Assembly: GCA_023101885.1 (NCBI GenBank)
Contig: JALPQD010000054.1
Coordinates: 1,042,893 to 1,106,892 of the forward strand
Length of the DNA stretch: 64,000 bases
From: Typhlomys cinereus
Lineage: Eukaryota > Chordata > Mammalia > Rodentia > Platacanthomyidae
Reading direction: 5' to 3'
Shown here in pieces: positions 35,098-45,342 of this stretch (position 1 is the first letter of the stretch; each line of letters starts with the position of its first letter). The notes beneath the pieces were generated by a model. That model was not told where the DNA came from. It saw only the letters and a program-made list of their open reading frames with translations, and did no database searches. A program made the translations under genes and the position numbers.

Positions 35098-38000
35098 ATG
35101 TGTGTGTGTGTGTGTATGTAGAACCACGGGCGAATTTGGGAACCACCATGGACTGCCTCCACCTCCTCCTTGTTTTACTCTGCTCCAGGATTCACAGGCT
35201 CTGCCCTACCAGGACCAGAAACACAGGCGCTCTCACTTCTATACGTGGGGTCTAGTATCCAAACTCAGGACTTTCCGCCTGCAAGGCAGAGGCTTAACCC
35301 TTGAGCCACCTCTCTAGCCCCTCTTTTTAAATTCTTTTAATGCTTCATACAGGAATATAGTGGAATATAGAGTCTTAATGCTGATCCCATTCTCCTCTCT
35401 TCTTCCCATTACAACCATTTTTTTTCTCCTGCCAGTCTCCTTCCTATTGTCTTTTTTGCATGTGTGGCCAACTGAGTTGCATCTTGTGGCCTCAGTGGTG
35501 TGCACCTGAGTACTTGCAGGAACATGCATCATTTACCAGTGGCTATACAATAGAGATATCAGAAGCTAGCTACTTTTTGACTGTTGTAAATAAGCAACAT
35601 GAACAGAGCAGAAGATAACTAAGATGACAGGCTAAGACCATGGCAGACCATCAGTTTTAACCCTCATCATTCTCTCAGGCAGGTGTGGAGCCTCTTGAGA
35701 TCTTTTCCCTTCCTTGGTGAAACGTTGACAGGACAAATCGCATGCAGGTCTTGTGGAAATATAGGTAACTGTAGTCAGAGCTCTGCCATGTCCAGAAATG
35801 TCTTGCCATACCCCTGGCCCACTTCAGGCTCTTACAATCTTACTGCTCCTCTTCTGTGATAAGGATACTTATTTCATAAGCTCTGTTTCTCCCACATGTT
35901 AACAGATATATAGACATAGCCCTCATCTTAGATTTACCATCCCAAATTCAGATTGAGTTCTTTCCTATAACACTATGCACACAAGATTTTTCCATGTGTC
36001 TTCTTGGCTTAATAGCTCATTTTTTAAAAAATGCAGAATAGCATACCATTTTATGTAAATACCAAAGTTGATTCATCCACTTGTCTAATTCTTATCTATT
36101 TTGCTAACATTAAATCTCTTAAGCTGATTGACATCTCCCAGCTGAACCTTACCTTTATCAGCCCATGCTATCACATGCCTCTTTCATTCCTACTTCTTCA
36201 AATGTCATCACTTCTCCAGAGTCCAGTTAAATGCACGATTTAATTGCTGCGAAATAACCTCATCCCTTCAAGCAGGAAATGACTGTTTTATCACTTAGCC
36301 TCCCACCATCACTGCAACCACTTATGGCTCTTATTAGGAGAGTCTTTTGAAAGTAGCCTTTAGTATTTCCATTTTACTATCATACCTGAACTACATATTT
36401 GTACTAGTTACTCCCGTGTTGCTGTGAGAGAACACCCAAAGTCAATCAAAAATGCAGAAAAGGAAGGGAGAAAAGGAAGCTTTATTTAGCTTATGGTTCC
36501 ACAGGGGAGGTAGTCTTTCATGGCGGAAGTGACATGGCTGGCAGCTGAAGCTGGAGGCAGGTTAAGTCATGTCCTCCATGGAGACTGAGAGCTGTAAGAC
36601 CTCTCCCAGAAGTAGGGTGGAACTAATCTACCTCAAGGCCCACCCCCTGTGACTGCTTTCTTCCAGAAAGGTTCCACCTCCTAAAGATGCTATACCTTCC
36701 CAAACACATGAGCCTATGGGGGACACATTTCAAACCATGACAATATTTATTTTCCTCTACAAGAAAACTAGGTTGTATTTACCCACAAATACAATGTCCT
36801 TGCACCCAGTTCAGTATGCAGTTATTAAAATACTTTAAGTGGAACATCTATATCACTCTTCCCTCACCCCAAGAATTAGGGAGTTTAATGGAAGAGGGGA
36901 CAAAAAGAATGTAAGAGCCAAAGTTTGGAGAAGTGTGTAGCCAAACAGAATCTTCATTGTCAGCATGGCTCAGCCATTACATTATGAATTTTCTGCACAA
37001 GACCTGCACACAGGATTGGGCCCATGAACATTTCATTATGGAAGGAACTCAGGTCCCACACCTCCCCAAGGGACTAGCGACAGTTTCTGACTGTAGGAAA
37101 GGGCAATAACTTTCCTGATAAGTAACCTGTGTTCCAGTAAATAACCTTTGGTATATGCTAATACAGACAACTTTTAATTAAATCTATTAAAATTCAGTCA
37201 CACAAAAGGCCTTATAGCAGAAGGAGCATTTGTTGGGAAGAAAGTTTTCAGATGGAGAAAGAGGGATGAGACAGGGTAATACAGGATAGAAATGGCTACG
37301 TATGTATGAAACTGCCAAAGTATAAAGAAGAAATTAAAAGAACAGTATACAAAGGATCATGTTCAAGCTTTGGACTCCATTCTTAGTGAGCAGACACTAA
37401 GGCAATGCAGACTGTTCTTCTGCATGTCACAAGATGGTATTTATTTCTAACTTTTTTTGAATTAAAAATACTATTTTCTATTTTCTGCTCTTGGAGGTTG
37501 GGATTGAAAGGCTACATGTTCCCAAAGAAATGAGCAAAATTACAATCTCAAATATGCCTGAACTTTCATACTGTCCTAAAGATTGGTAAATAAAACTAGT
37601 CTTTATGGAGTGAATGGATGGATGGACAAGGAAATGAGTACAGTATATTAACAGGATATACTATGTATCTATTTTTATGTATATGTAAGTATATTTGTGT
37701 CACATTAGACTATACATGGCAGTACACTATGATAGGGATTCTGGCCTGCTGGCTTCTACTTGATTTCCCTTTTCCTTTCCTCTGAATTGACTATAAAAAT
37801 CTCAAAGATGGTCATTCTGAAGGCTGTGACCTTTAAGAGTCCAGGAACATTGACTTTTTTCAATTTGTATTTTCCTGTTCACATAATTGATTGTCCATAA
37901 TTGATACACAACTGTAATCTATGATTCCTGAACTGAATGGAAATAAAGGTTAGAACTGGCCTTTGTTTTAAAACATGTGCCACCAGCATGCTTTCTCTCC

Positions 38001-38204
38001 TTTTTCTGTTACCCACTGGTTAGGATGTACATAGGGATGAATCTTACTTACCCCTAAGATCTTCATTTTTCTAATAAGTAATTTCTGCAATGGATTTTTG
38101 TATGAATAGGATGAGGTTAGAAAATGTGTTGGAGAATATTCTGGAATACTGATCTCTGGAGGAAATACAAGAAGCACAGGGCTGTGCTCAGTGTTTGAAC
38201 CCAT
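25953..38204 (-). CDS. MS4A5: MS4A5, complete five-exon coding region
   Basis: A tetraspanning membrane protein of the MS4A family, expressed mainly in testis in human; its molecular function is not established. The minus-strand coding join is 38204-38052, 33547-33419, 31607-31551, 30153-30001 and 26042-25953, giving 193 residues (human 200). All introns are phase 0 with GT-AG ends. Helices lie near residues 52-71, 82-105, 121-141 and 161-185. The family signature SGYPFWGS is intact at 85-92. The outer loop has Cys147 and Cys156. The N-terminal tail HSPVLLVFPPEI closely matches human. The C-terminal cysteine-rich tail of human is missing. It lies between MS4A14 and MS4A1 as in human, and no frameshift was seen. 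Confidence 0.95.
26385..26680 (+). mobile_element. Dimeric ID-headed SINE with CA/GA tail
   Basis: GCTCAGGGGTTAAAGCCTTT head, GTTTGGATCCCTGGATCCC, right half with GGTGGAGCCTGGGAAACTCC, then (CA)n(GA)n at 26617-26679. It lies just upstream of the last exon of MS4A5. Confidence 0.75.
27120..28440 (+). mobile_element. Old L1 ORF2 fragment
   Basis: Broken reverse-transcriptase-like frame including DTEKVFDLVQN-type coding, then AGATGACGTGATCTTATATC, all landmarks of mammalian L1 ORF2. Many stops and frameshifts. No function. Confidence 0.65.
29713..29880 (+). mobile_element. Partial ID-headed SINE
   Basis: ACTGGAGAGATGGCCCAGTG head and GGTGGAGCCTGGGGATCCCC body. The tail is missing. It lies downstream of MS4A5 exon 4. 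Confidence 0.65.
30001..30153 (-). CDS. MS4A5: MS4A5 exon 4 (TM3 and outer loop)
   Basis: Fifty-one codons from the acceptor TTCTATTTCAG to the donor GTAAGT. It encodes MNILSVLGATAGIILLIFGF and the loop ICGYSQEGTHCEAVT with two cysteines, then enters helix four (ILFL). Human has ICGYSHQNSQCKAVT in this loop. Confidence 0.96.
30530..30740 (-). mobile_element. L1 3' UTR fragment
   Basis: A reversed polypurine tract (C/T-rich here) after TTTTTTTTCCTAATCATACA, matching the 3' end layout of the plus-strand L1 copies. It lies in the intron between MS4A5 exons 3 and 4. Confidence 0.5.
31225..31480 (-). mobile_element. Dimeric ID-headed SINE, diverged
   Basis: The minus strand begins GGGGCTGGGTAGATAGCTCA and ends in TG-rich DNA. 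It lies 70 bp past the donor of MS4A5 exon 3. Confidence 0.7.
31551..31607 (-). CDS. MS4A5: MS4A5 exon 3 (end of TM2)
   Basis: A 57-nt exon of nineteen codons, FINSGAFLIALQRKTTQRL, between the acceptor TCTTTTGGCAG and the donor GTAAGT. Human reads FINSGAFLIAVKRKTTETL at the same size. It is equivalent to the 60-nt exon of MS4A1 in the conserved MS4A gene architecture. Confidence 0.95.
31640..31956 (-). mobile_element. Dimeric ID-headed SINE with long TG tract
   Basis: GGGCTGGAGAGACAACTCAG on the minus strand, body, then about 60 bp of TG repeat (31654-31717). It lies about 30 bp upstream of MS4A5 exon 3. Confidence 0.75.
33419..33547 (-). CDS. MS4A5: MS4A5 exon 2 (TM1 and family signature)
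   Basis: Forty-three codons between the acceptor TTATTTGCAG and the donor GTGAGT. TTQILFGIMNFSFGIVFLF forms helix one; KPYPRFPFIFISGYPFWGSA forms the first outer loop and the start of helix two. Human MS4A5 has the same length here and differs at few positions. Confidence 0.96.
34347..34448 (+). repeat. Left arm of a ~100-bp inverted repeat
   Basis: Matches the reverse complement of 35548-35646 with about five mismatches and three 1-2 nt gaps. Shared core: TTACAACAGTCAAAAAGTAG. It lies in MS4A5 intron 1. Confidence 0.9.
34448..34562. repeat. AT-rich low-complexity tract
   Basis: Over 85% A+T with repeated ATTAAT, AATAATA and ATATAT words. It starts exactly at the inner edge of the left inverted arm. 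Confidence 0.8.
34575..34981 (-). mobile_element. MaLR-like LTR, family A copy
   Basis: Shares TGAGAGAGGGACAGTTTTTA, CCCACCCACCATGGGCTAG and TGACACCTGTGCCTAACTAT with the other copies. It lies between the two inverted arms of MS4A5 intron 1, next to an AT-rich tract and a dimeric SINE. Confidence 0.75.
35025..35321 (-). mobile_element. Dimeric ID-headed SINE with target duplication
   Basis: Flanked by TCTTTTTAAATT (35013-35024 and 35322-35333). Contains a TC/TG tract at 35057-35118. It is one of the elements inside the spacer of the inverted arms. Confidence 0.85.
35548..35646 (-). repeat. Right arm of the inverted repeat
   Basis: Pairs with 34347-34448 in opposite orientation. Similarity stops sharply on both sides of each arm. 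Confidence 0.9.
36400..36742 (-). mobile_element. MaLR-type solo LTR
   Basis: A 343-bp element with TGT...ACA ends and a 5-bp target duplication ATATT on each side (36395-36399, 36743-36747). On the minus strand it begins TGTCATGGTTTGAAATGTGT and has AATAAA near its 3' end (36481-36486). Length, ends and duplication fit the ERVL-MaLR (ORR1/MLT-like) class. It lies in MS4A5 intron 1. Confidence 0.85.
38052..38204 (-). CDS. MS4A5: MS4A5 first coding exon
   Basis: Fifty-one codons from ATG with a favourable context (A at -3, G at +4) to ...MKILG, then the donor GTAAGT. The peptide MGSNTEHSPVLLVFPPEISI resembles the human N-terminus. Fifteen nt upstream is a pyrimidine-rich tract ending CAAAAG that could be an acceptor from an untranslated exon, but this is uncertain. 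Confidence 0.95.
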
Positions 38205-38384
38205 GATGGTATTGTTGGTCTTTTGAAGGAGAAGAAAATGATGAGGTTGGTACTCCAGTCTAGACCATTTTCATCTCTTGTGTCAAGGTTGTCTAGAGCA
38301 CTGGCATTGTTGTGCTTTGTCTCAGAATCACAGAACCCCAGAGTCACAGAGTCATAGAATCTCAGGCTTGACCAAAAGCCCGGG

Positions 38385-38474
38385 TTAGTAAGTAAAGTGC
38401 CCTTACAAACTACTTACCAACCTGGGCTCTTAGTAAGTAAAGGGCCCTTACAAACTACTTACCAACCTGAGCTC
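38385..38474. repeat. 45-bp tandem duplication upstream of MS4A5
   Basis: Two units, each beginning TTAGTAAGTAAAG and ending AACCTG(G/A)GCTC, differ at two positions. A third partial unit (TTAATAAGGGCCC) follows. It lies 180-270 bp upstream of the MS4A5 ATG, in the likely promoter region. Confidence 0.9.
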
Positions 38475-38492
38475 TTAATAAGGGCCCACATT

Positions 38493-38640
38493 CTTGTTAT
38501 GCAGATTAGCAGTCTTGGTTTGTTTAGGAACACATTAGGTCCTTGAGCAAGGCATACCCCTCTGTCGCTTTAGCATCTTTATGCATATATTACCTAGGTT
38601 AGACTAATGCCTATAGAATGTTTTAGTTCCTAAATGATTT
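38493..38640 (+). repeat. Copy 1 of a ~150-bp direct repeat (MIR-like core)
   Basis: Shares TTAGCAGTCTTGGTTTG, CTTGAGCAAG and TTAGTTCCTAAA with 40829-40980. The centre resembles the MIR core. Confidence 0.75.
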
Positions 38641-39184
38641 TCCAGTTTTCCGTTTTCAGATGGATTGAGGACAAAACTTCTGCTGTGGAACCAGTCAATT
38701 TTCGAGGCACACATACATTCCTGATGTCTGTCACTGTGTTTTATTTTGCCACCTGATTTCAGGAGCTTTTCCTGTTGAACAAACGCCATGGCATGAAAGA
38801 ACTACAGTGTTCTTAGTTTGTGGATTCTTCCCTGAGTCACACCGTTGGTTCCTAGGGTTGGTCCCACTCTATCTGCTAGGCTCTCTCATGCATCTGTGAT
38901 CAGTTGGAGGAGTGTGCAGAATTAGGAAAGTGAGCACGATTTCAGTCACACATCTGACTTGACTCTTGGGCCTCTTCAGACTTCTGCTGAGTCATTTTCT
39001 AGTGTCCTGCTGGCCTCAACAAATTGTATAGACCATCCAGACTTGGGGGACTGGTGGAGCTGCACTGTTTAGTAGCAAGAATATGGATGAAGAAAAGAAA
39101 GACGCTTAATGCTCTGTGATGCTCAGTATTTTCTATTGACCTCAAATCTTCCTTAACTGAAGTTTTGGTTGTGACCAGCCTCTT

Positions 39185-39720
39185 TTTTAAATAAAAAATT
39201 TACTAAATTTACATTTTTATAAACATGCTTCTGACCTCCCTCATTTCCCCCTCCTTTCCTTCTTCCCTTTTCTCCCACGCTCATCCCATCCCATCCCACC
39301 CTCCCTCCCATCCCTCCATGAGCCCAGTCTTCTCCCTCCTATTCTCCTGTCCTTTGGGTCTATGGGTCCTGGGGTTCCCTCTATATAATCTGTTCTCATG
39401 GGGGTTCAGGCCTCTGAAGCAGACCAAGAGGCTCTTCCTTGGGTGCCCTGCTGATATGGGTACTCCTCTACTTCTATCTGACCCCCTTGTCCCTAAGGAT
39501 CCTACTGCCTGAAACTGTTTCTCCTGAGATCCATGCACTCCACGGGGGCATATTGACATGTCTGCCACTGTGCAGGTCTGATGAGTTCAAGTCCCATTGC
39601 CAATCCAGTAGTTCCTGGCTGCAGCTGCCTATCTTGAGTGGACTGACATGTCCAGCAATGGAACTCTCCATCTTTAGGCTCATAGAGTCTTATCGCCCTC
39701 TCTTCCACAAAGTTCCCTGA
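39185..39720 (-). mobile_element. Probable L1 3' UTR fragment
   Basis: An AT-rich start followed by a C/T-rich stretch (39236-39330) and TGCACTCCACGGGGGCATAT-type sequence, consistent with a reversed rodent L1 3' UTR. It is upstream of MS4A5. Confidence 0.45.
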
Positions 39721-40319
39721 ACCTCCAGATGGGGAGAGATTTGGCTGGAGTGGTTCTAAGTGAACATTGTAGGGTTGTCAGTGTTCTATATATAGGCTGT
39801 TTATTGTTGTCCATTTTGCTATTCTTGTACTGCACATGGTTGCATCCTATATGGGTGTTGAGATCCTGTCCTATCCAACAACACAGAAACTCTTAAAAAG
39901 AGGCCTTTATGTAAGAGAAAGCTTAAAGGAGAGAAAGGATCAGGAGTAGGGCACAGTAGTGGGTGGGGCCAACCTCCAGGACATTGGCCGGCTGCCTACT
40001 ACCCCCCCCCCCATGGGGAACACACATCCAGTGCTTCAAACCACTCCAAGCACCAGTGATCAGGAAGAAGACTGACCATGGATTGGATCAGATATCTAAT
40101 TAAGGATCTTTCTTGATGGTGATCTTATTTCTCGATTGAGTTTCATTCCTTTGTGTTCATTCTCTGTGTCTTCTTTGCCCTACTTCCTATTTCAAATCAT
40201 TCATGGTTGTAAAAAGTAATAAAAAGATTTTTCCCTTGAATATGTTATTATGAGGATCTGGAATTAGATTCTACTTATAAAGCAGAACATGCAATGTTTG
40301 GTTTTCTGTGCTTGGGATA

Positions 40320-40650
40320 CTTTACTCAGTATGATGGCAATCAGTATGGTGGTTCATAAAAAAGTTAAAAATTGAAATGCCATATGACCCTGGGATACCA
40401 CTGCTGGAAATATTCCCCCCAAATGCTTCATTGTACTATAGGGACAACATGTACATCCACATTTATTGCAACATTGTTCATAACAGCAAAGTCATGGAAT
40501 CTACCTAGATGGCCAACAGTTGTGAATGGATAATGAAAATGTGGCACATATACACGATGGAATACTACACAGCCATCAAAATGAATTAATGAAATTTGCT
40601 ACTAAATGGATGGAGCTGGAATTAAAAGACCATCCATCTCCTAAATTTTC
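40320..40650 (+). mobile_element. L1 ORF2 3' end
   Basis: Contains GCCATATGACCCTGGGATAC, CAACATTGTTCATAACAGCA, CTAGATGGCCAACAGTTGTG and ATGGAATACTACACAGCCAT, the classic C-terminal part of L1 ORF2. Degenerate. Confidence 0.85.
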
Positions 40651-40828
40651 CCCTAGTGCACCTTTCTCATATTTGGCTATCCTTGGACATAAAACACTAG
40701 TGATGTTAATCTGCTGTGAAGCCACCTGATATCTAATTAGTCTTCAATTAAGTAAACGTTATGCCACCACCTTTCATAATTTACTGCTCTACTTTAGGCA
40801 GTTTTCTATTTCCCCCGTAAGCATTCCC

Positions 40829-40980
40829 TTGTTATGGAGCCCATTAGCAGTCTTGGTTTGGTTAGGAGCACACATGACCTTGAGCAAGATATAAATCCCT
40901 CTATTGCTTTAGTATCTTCATGCATATGCTAATTAGATCAGACTGCATGGCTGTCAAGTGTCTTAGTTCCTAAAAATTTT
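40829..40980 (+). repeat. Copy 2 of the ~150-bp direct repeat
   Basis: Same order of blocks as 38493-38640, with about 75-80% similarity by eye. It ends 43 bp before the target duplication of the SRSF3 retrocopy. Confidence 0.75.
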
Positions 40981-41022
40981 TTTAATTTTATATCAGACAG
41001 TAATATTTTCATTACTATCTGT

Positions 41023-41035
41023 TAGGTAGTGAAAT
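41023..41035. repeat. Target-site duplication, 3' side of SRSF3 retrocopy
   Basis: TAGGTAGTGAAAT, abutting the T run (A tail of the copy). It is identical to 43647-43659. Confidence 0.9.
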
Positions 41036-41042
41036 TTTTTTT

Positions 41043-43646
41043 CTTGAAGAAATTCTCAAGTATTTCTTTAATTATCAAATACAGTGACCTCCAGAGAACA
41101 TCTGTAGCTATTATACTACTGGTATGTGTATGCAGTGTACTCAGCCTAAAAAATGAGCAAATCTAATTTCTGAAATTATAAAAGCTTTAGAATTTAAGTG
41201 GTTACTATGTAAACATTTCAAATTTAACTATTTCCAGACTATTTTATATCAACCATAACATGTGCTAGGGATCCTAAAGTGACCAAATCAGGAGTTTAAA
41301 TAAGGAAGCCCAAAGCTAGGCATTTGGCCTGACTTCATTAGTTCAGGTAATTTTTACTTCTACAAGTCAGCTATACTTTGGGCTTGTTCCCAACAGTAAC
41401 TAGCAAGCCTACAAAAAGTCCAAACAAAGCGCTCCTAGCACATATCAGGGATTTCTACATTAAATGTCTTCCTGAAACATGTGAAATTGGAAATTTTAGA
41501 GACCATTTTCTGGGTATCAATTCTCAACTTGTTCAGATATGAAAACTTTACACCTAGAAACTAAGTGCAATTACTTATCCTTCATTTTAAAAACAAAGCC
41601 TGCACAGCATGATCCAAAATTATCTTGAAAGACCACATTTAAGAAAACTAAGCCACAAGACTGTTGCATTATGATTTAATCTAAAGAACAAAAATATCTG
41701 AAACCACAACCCCTCCAGATTTCTAAGAGGAAAGTTATTCATGCCTCCATATTCCAGTTGTGCACCATTACATTTGAACCATGTTGTGAATTTTACATGA
41801 TGGGTCACTTTGGAATTCCCATGCAACAACTTAAATTATAAAATGGAAGCATTAAAAAAATGGACATTTTCATGCTAAAGATAAAAGCCATTCTCAATGG
41901 GCAACTTTACTTTGAATTACAATACACCAAATTGGTGCTTTTAAAAATTGTTAGGGCATCATAGATCCTGAACTGTTTGACTCCTAAAAATGGGTAACTA
42001 CCATCACTTAGGTGATAATCTAAATTACCTTCACTAATCTGTAGTGCCTCAGTTGTGTTTCTTACAAACTGTAACCAACTGCTTTCCATGGGATAATAAC
42101 AATGGTAACTAACAGTGGGTTCAACTATTACACAATTATGCTAATATTTTATTAATTCAAAAGCACTTTACAAGAAAATATAAGTATTCCAATAGGAATG
42201 TTATACCTGGACTTGGTACCAAGCTCACAGATTTTGCGTTTGCAAGGAAAACAGGATTTCAAGTTAAACAACAATTTGTAATCAAAACTTTAACCCCAAG
42301 GATTCTCACGAACATATTACAAATGACAGCATGAAAAAAAAATCTTGCACAGCAACTCAAAGTTCAGCTCTGCAATGTACCCTTAAACTGAACCATTGGT
42401 ATTTTAAAATCTCAAATTTCCAAATAAAGAATGTTACACAAACAACTATGTAGTCATATATACCATGCATGTTTCTTATGATCTAAGGTAAACATTCTTG
42501 AAATTTATCAGATCCCATACCAACTAGGCAATCTGCCCAAAATGACATCTTTTAAAAAACCCCTAGTTAATCATGCACAGCTCTTCTCTTCACCTGCTGA
42601 CCTGTGCTCATGGCAGCTTCTCTTTAAGGGCTGTGTATTGTAGCCCAGCTTATGAAAGAAAACCAAATTTTTGTTCATTTTCTGCCGGTCTTGTTTTTAT
42701 AACATTTAGCACATGACACCTTAGCTGGGCAGGATTTAGAGGTTTATTTCGGTCTATGGAAATCTAACACTCAAAGCAAATTCAATTTTGCTTAAGGGAA
42801 CATTGTAAAGTCACAATTCCTGGTATTACAAGTCTCATACGATTCATTTCAAACCATAGAGAATTACATTGTTGTGTGTCATTGCTCCAAGAGACAAACA
42901 ATCTGAACAGCTAAAACATCTTAAAAATGCACCAAGCTTCTTATGAAGGCTCAAACAAAACTTGAATTTTCTGTACATACTCCTGTCAAATGAAGTTATT
43001 TCCTGTACACCACTTCTCTTGCAAAATGGTCTTCTATTTTCTTTCGTTTGATCTAGATCGGCTACCAGACCTAGAGAAGGATCGAGGGGGCTTGTGATTT
43101 CTCTCCCAAGACAGTGATCTTTCTCTTCTCCTATCTCTAGAAAGGGACCTGCTCCGGCTACGAGAGAAGCTTCTCCTCTTTGGAGATCTGCGTCGAGGTG
43201 GAGGACTCCTCCTTCGGTAATCATCTCGAGGGCGCCGACCCCAAGAAGGAGGTGGGCCGCGATTTCGACTTCTTTTTTCACCATGAGACAGTTCCACTCT
43301 TACACGGCAACCACACAGTGTTCTTCCATCTAGCTCTCGGACAGCATCAGCTGCATCTCGGGGATCCTCAAATTCCACAAAAGCAAAGCCAGGAGGGTTT
43401 CTAGCCACCCACACACTTCGGAGTGGTCCATAATAGCCAAAAGCCTGTTCCAATTCCGTCTTGTTGCCATTGTTTCCAAGATTACCTACGTAAACCTTAC
43501 AGTCCAAGGCACAGGAATCACGATGCATTTCGAGATCCTGGGTGAGATCCGACGTGGCTCCGATCCACACGCGTCCCCGCAGGCTGACCCCGCTCCCCTC
43601 CGGCTTGGCTCCGGCAGATGCTCTCGCGTCCCCGGCGTCCACGAAA
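41043..43646 (-). pseudogene. SRSF3: SRSF3 processed retrocopy
   Basis: An intronless copy of the mRNA for splicing factor SRSF3 (SRp20): GC-rich 5' UTR, complete coding frame and a long 3' UTR. The 3' UTR runs past an internal AATAAA (42744-42749) to a distal ATTAAA (41067-41072), about 25 nt before an 8-nt A tract on the minus strand. A 13-bp direct repeat flanks the copy, and TTAAAA lies at the target, as expected for L1-driven retroposition. The parent gene has introns, so this is a retrocopy of the distally polyadenylated transcript. It sits in the same orientation as the MS4A genes. No evidence of transcription can be read from sequence. Confidence 0.95.
43034..43528 (-). CDS. Intact SRSF3-like frame within the retrocopy
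   Basis: 164 codons plus stop, the exact length of SRSF3. The RRM is complete, with RNP2 KVYVGNL at residues 11-17 and RNP1 GFAFVEFE at 47-54, followed by the arginine-serine tail ending SRSRSNERK. Against the SRSF3 sequence I remember (identical in human and mouse) I count seven changes: P7A, R28Q, N82H, R117K, R141W, S148P and R155G. Such changes in an ultraconserved protein suggest relaxed constraint. If translated it would be an RNA-binding protein of the nucleus; I consider a non-functional copy more likely. The open frame continues 38 codons upstream into the 5' UTR. Confidence 0.4.
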   Translation of the reverse strand: MHRDSCALDCKVYVGNLGNNGNKTELEQAFGYYGPLRSVWVARNPPGFAFVEFEDPRDAADAVRELDGRTLCGCRVRVELSHGEKRSRNRGPPPSWGRRPRDDYRRRSPPPRRRSPKRRSFSRSRSRSLSRDRRRERSLSWERNHKPPRSFSRSGSRSRSNERK

Positions 43647-43659
43647 TAGGTAGTGAAAT
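43647..43659. repeat. Target-site duplication, 5' side of SRSF3 retrocopy
   Basis: TAGGTAGTGAAAT directly next to the first bases of the 5' UTR, followed by ATTTTAA (TTAAAA on the other strand), a typical L1 endonuclease target. Confidence 0.9.
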
Positions 43660-44084
43660 ATTTTAATTATTTATTATGTTTTAATTCATCCAGACTATGT
43701 CTCATGATACACCATGGGATTCAATCTTTGGAATGTGCAAACCCAGAATTCATTCCAAACTCTTTATTTTCTGGTTATACGATCCAGGTAAGGGTTATCT
43801 ATTAAATTACATTTCACATTTACTTACATACTTAAATGTAACATTTTTTTACTTGGCATAATGATGATCTTACAAGGTTATTTTCAATAAGTTACAAAGA
43901 TCTTGGTCTGTAGCATGTGGTATATTTTAGTAGTAGTAAAAATAATATTGGAAAGTATTATCTTTTATCATTATTTCCATTAAAATCATGATGTCCAAAT
44001 ATTTTTCCTTATTTTTGTTGTTTCATTTTTTATTTCATTTTTGTTGTCTCTATCAGCTAAATATGTTTCTATAGTTTAGCTTTT

Positions 44085-44324
44085 TTTTAATTTACTTAAT
44101 TGTGTATATGTGTAGAACCATGGGCGAATTTGGGAACCACGATGGACTGCTCCACCTCCTCCTTGTTTACTCTGCCCTGGGATTCACAGGCTCCGCCCTA
44201 CCAGGACCAGTAACGCAGGCCACCCCCACTTCCGCCCGGCGTCTATACGTAGGGTCTAGGATCCAAACTCAGGACCTTCAGCCTGCAAGGCAGAGGCTTA
44301 ACCCCTGAACCACCTCTCCAGCCC
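44085..44324 (-). mobile_element. Dimeric ID-headed SINE with 13-bp duplication
   Basis: Flanked by TAGTTTAGCTTTT (44072-44084 and 44325-44337). The copy is compact, with only a short TG tract, and well preserved. Confidence 0.9.
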
Positions 44325-45342
44325 TAGTTTAGCTTTTAGAACATTGAAAAATGTTACATTGAATCATTCCAGAAGTTATTTTACTCAATTTCTCTATTTT
44401 GTATGGATGTGGAAACCTACTTGGATATATTTACACATAGATGAACTATGTCTGATTCAAGTTTTAATACATGCTCTTATTTTCTGGTGTTCTAAACTCT
44501 ACTTATTTCTTGAGACTTACTGTAATCTTGGTTTATGAGTGAATGGATAATGTCTGTGCATCCTTTACTATTCCTGAATCAAACATTTATTTAAATACCT
44601 TGTTAACTACTCTGGGGAAATTATGATGATCCAAGTCATCAAGCCAAGTTCTTTGATCCAGGCCTCTCATCTGAGTCCTTTTCTAGGTGACTGTAGGAAA
44701 GGCTTCTGTCTTATCTTACGGAAGACGAAGCTTAATTCTATCTGCTTCTTTTTTGTTGTAGAGTCTTCTCCCCCAGAGGCCCGGTGTCTTCACTGTTGAA
44801 CCTGACTTAGGGTGTCACTTGTTAAGGGACCCCATCCTCTGTTACTTACTCTTCAAGTTACATATAACAACGACTCTAGACCCTGTCTTGTGAATGATGC
44901 TAGAAATCCAGTATCCCTCCTAGTGTCTCCAGGTATTTCTTGGAAGGGACAAGAGGTAGGAGAGCAACTAAGGCTTCTGTTTTACCTGGCAGTCCTGAGA
45001 TCTCTGTGTCAATAGTTCTCTTTAGTTGTCACTGTGCTGTCTTGCTAGTTATCACCCTGATTCTTTACTACCTTCAAGTAGTAGTGATAAAATATTCCAG
45101 TAGGAATGCAAAGTATAATTGCAAACATCTCTGTAGAATCTACAAAGGCAGGCACCAGGAATTTTCCTCCAGCTTCCTATCGTCTGGTATAACTGTCTAA
45201 TTCCTGCTCATCATCTTATAAATGACATATTTGGGGTTTATGTTGTCACTGCCCGGTATTTTACTGTCCAAGAAATGAAGATGCTTCAATTCATGCTATC
45301 AGATGGGCATTCTCTTTTCCACCAAGATTAACAAAAAGGTTG

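Noticed and set aside
42844..43284. 146-codon frame overlapping the SRSF3 retrocopy
   Set aside because: It is a shifted reading of the arginine-serine coding part and runs into the 3' UTR. The 164-codon frame is the real one.
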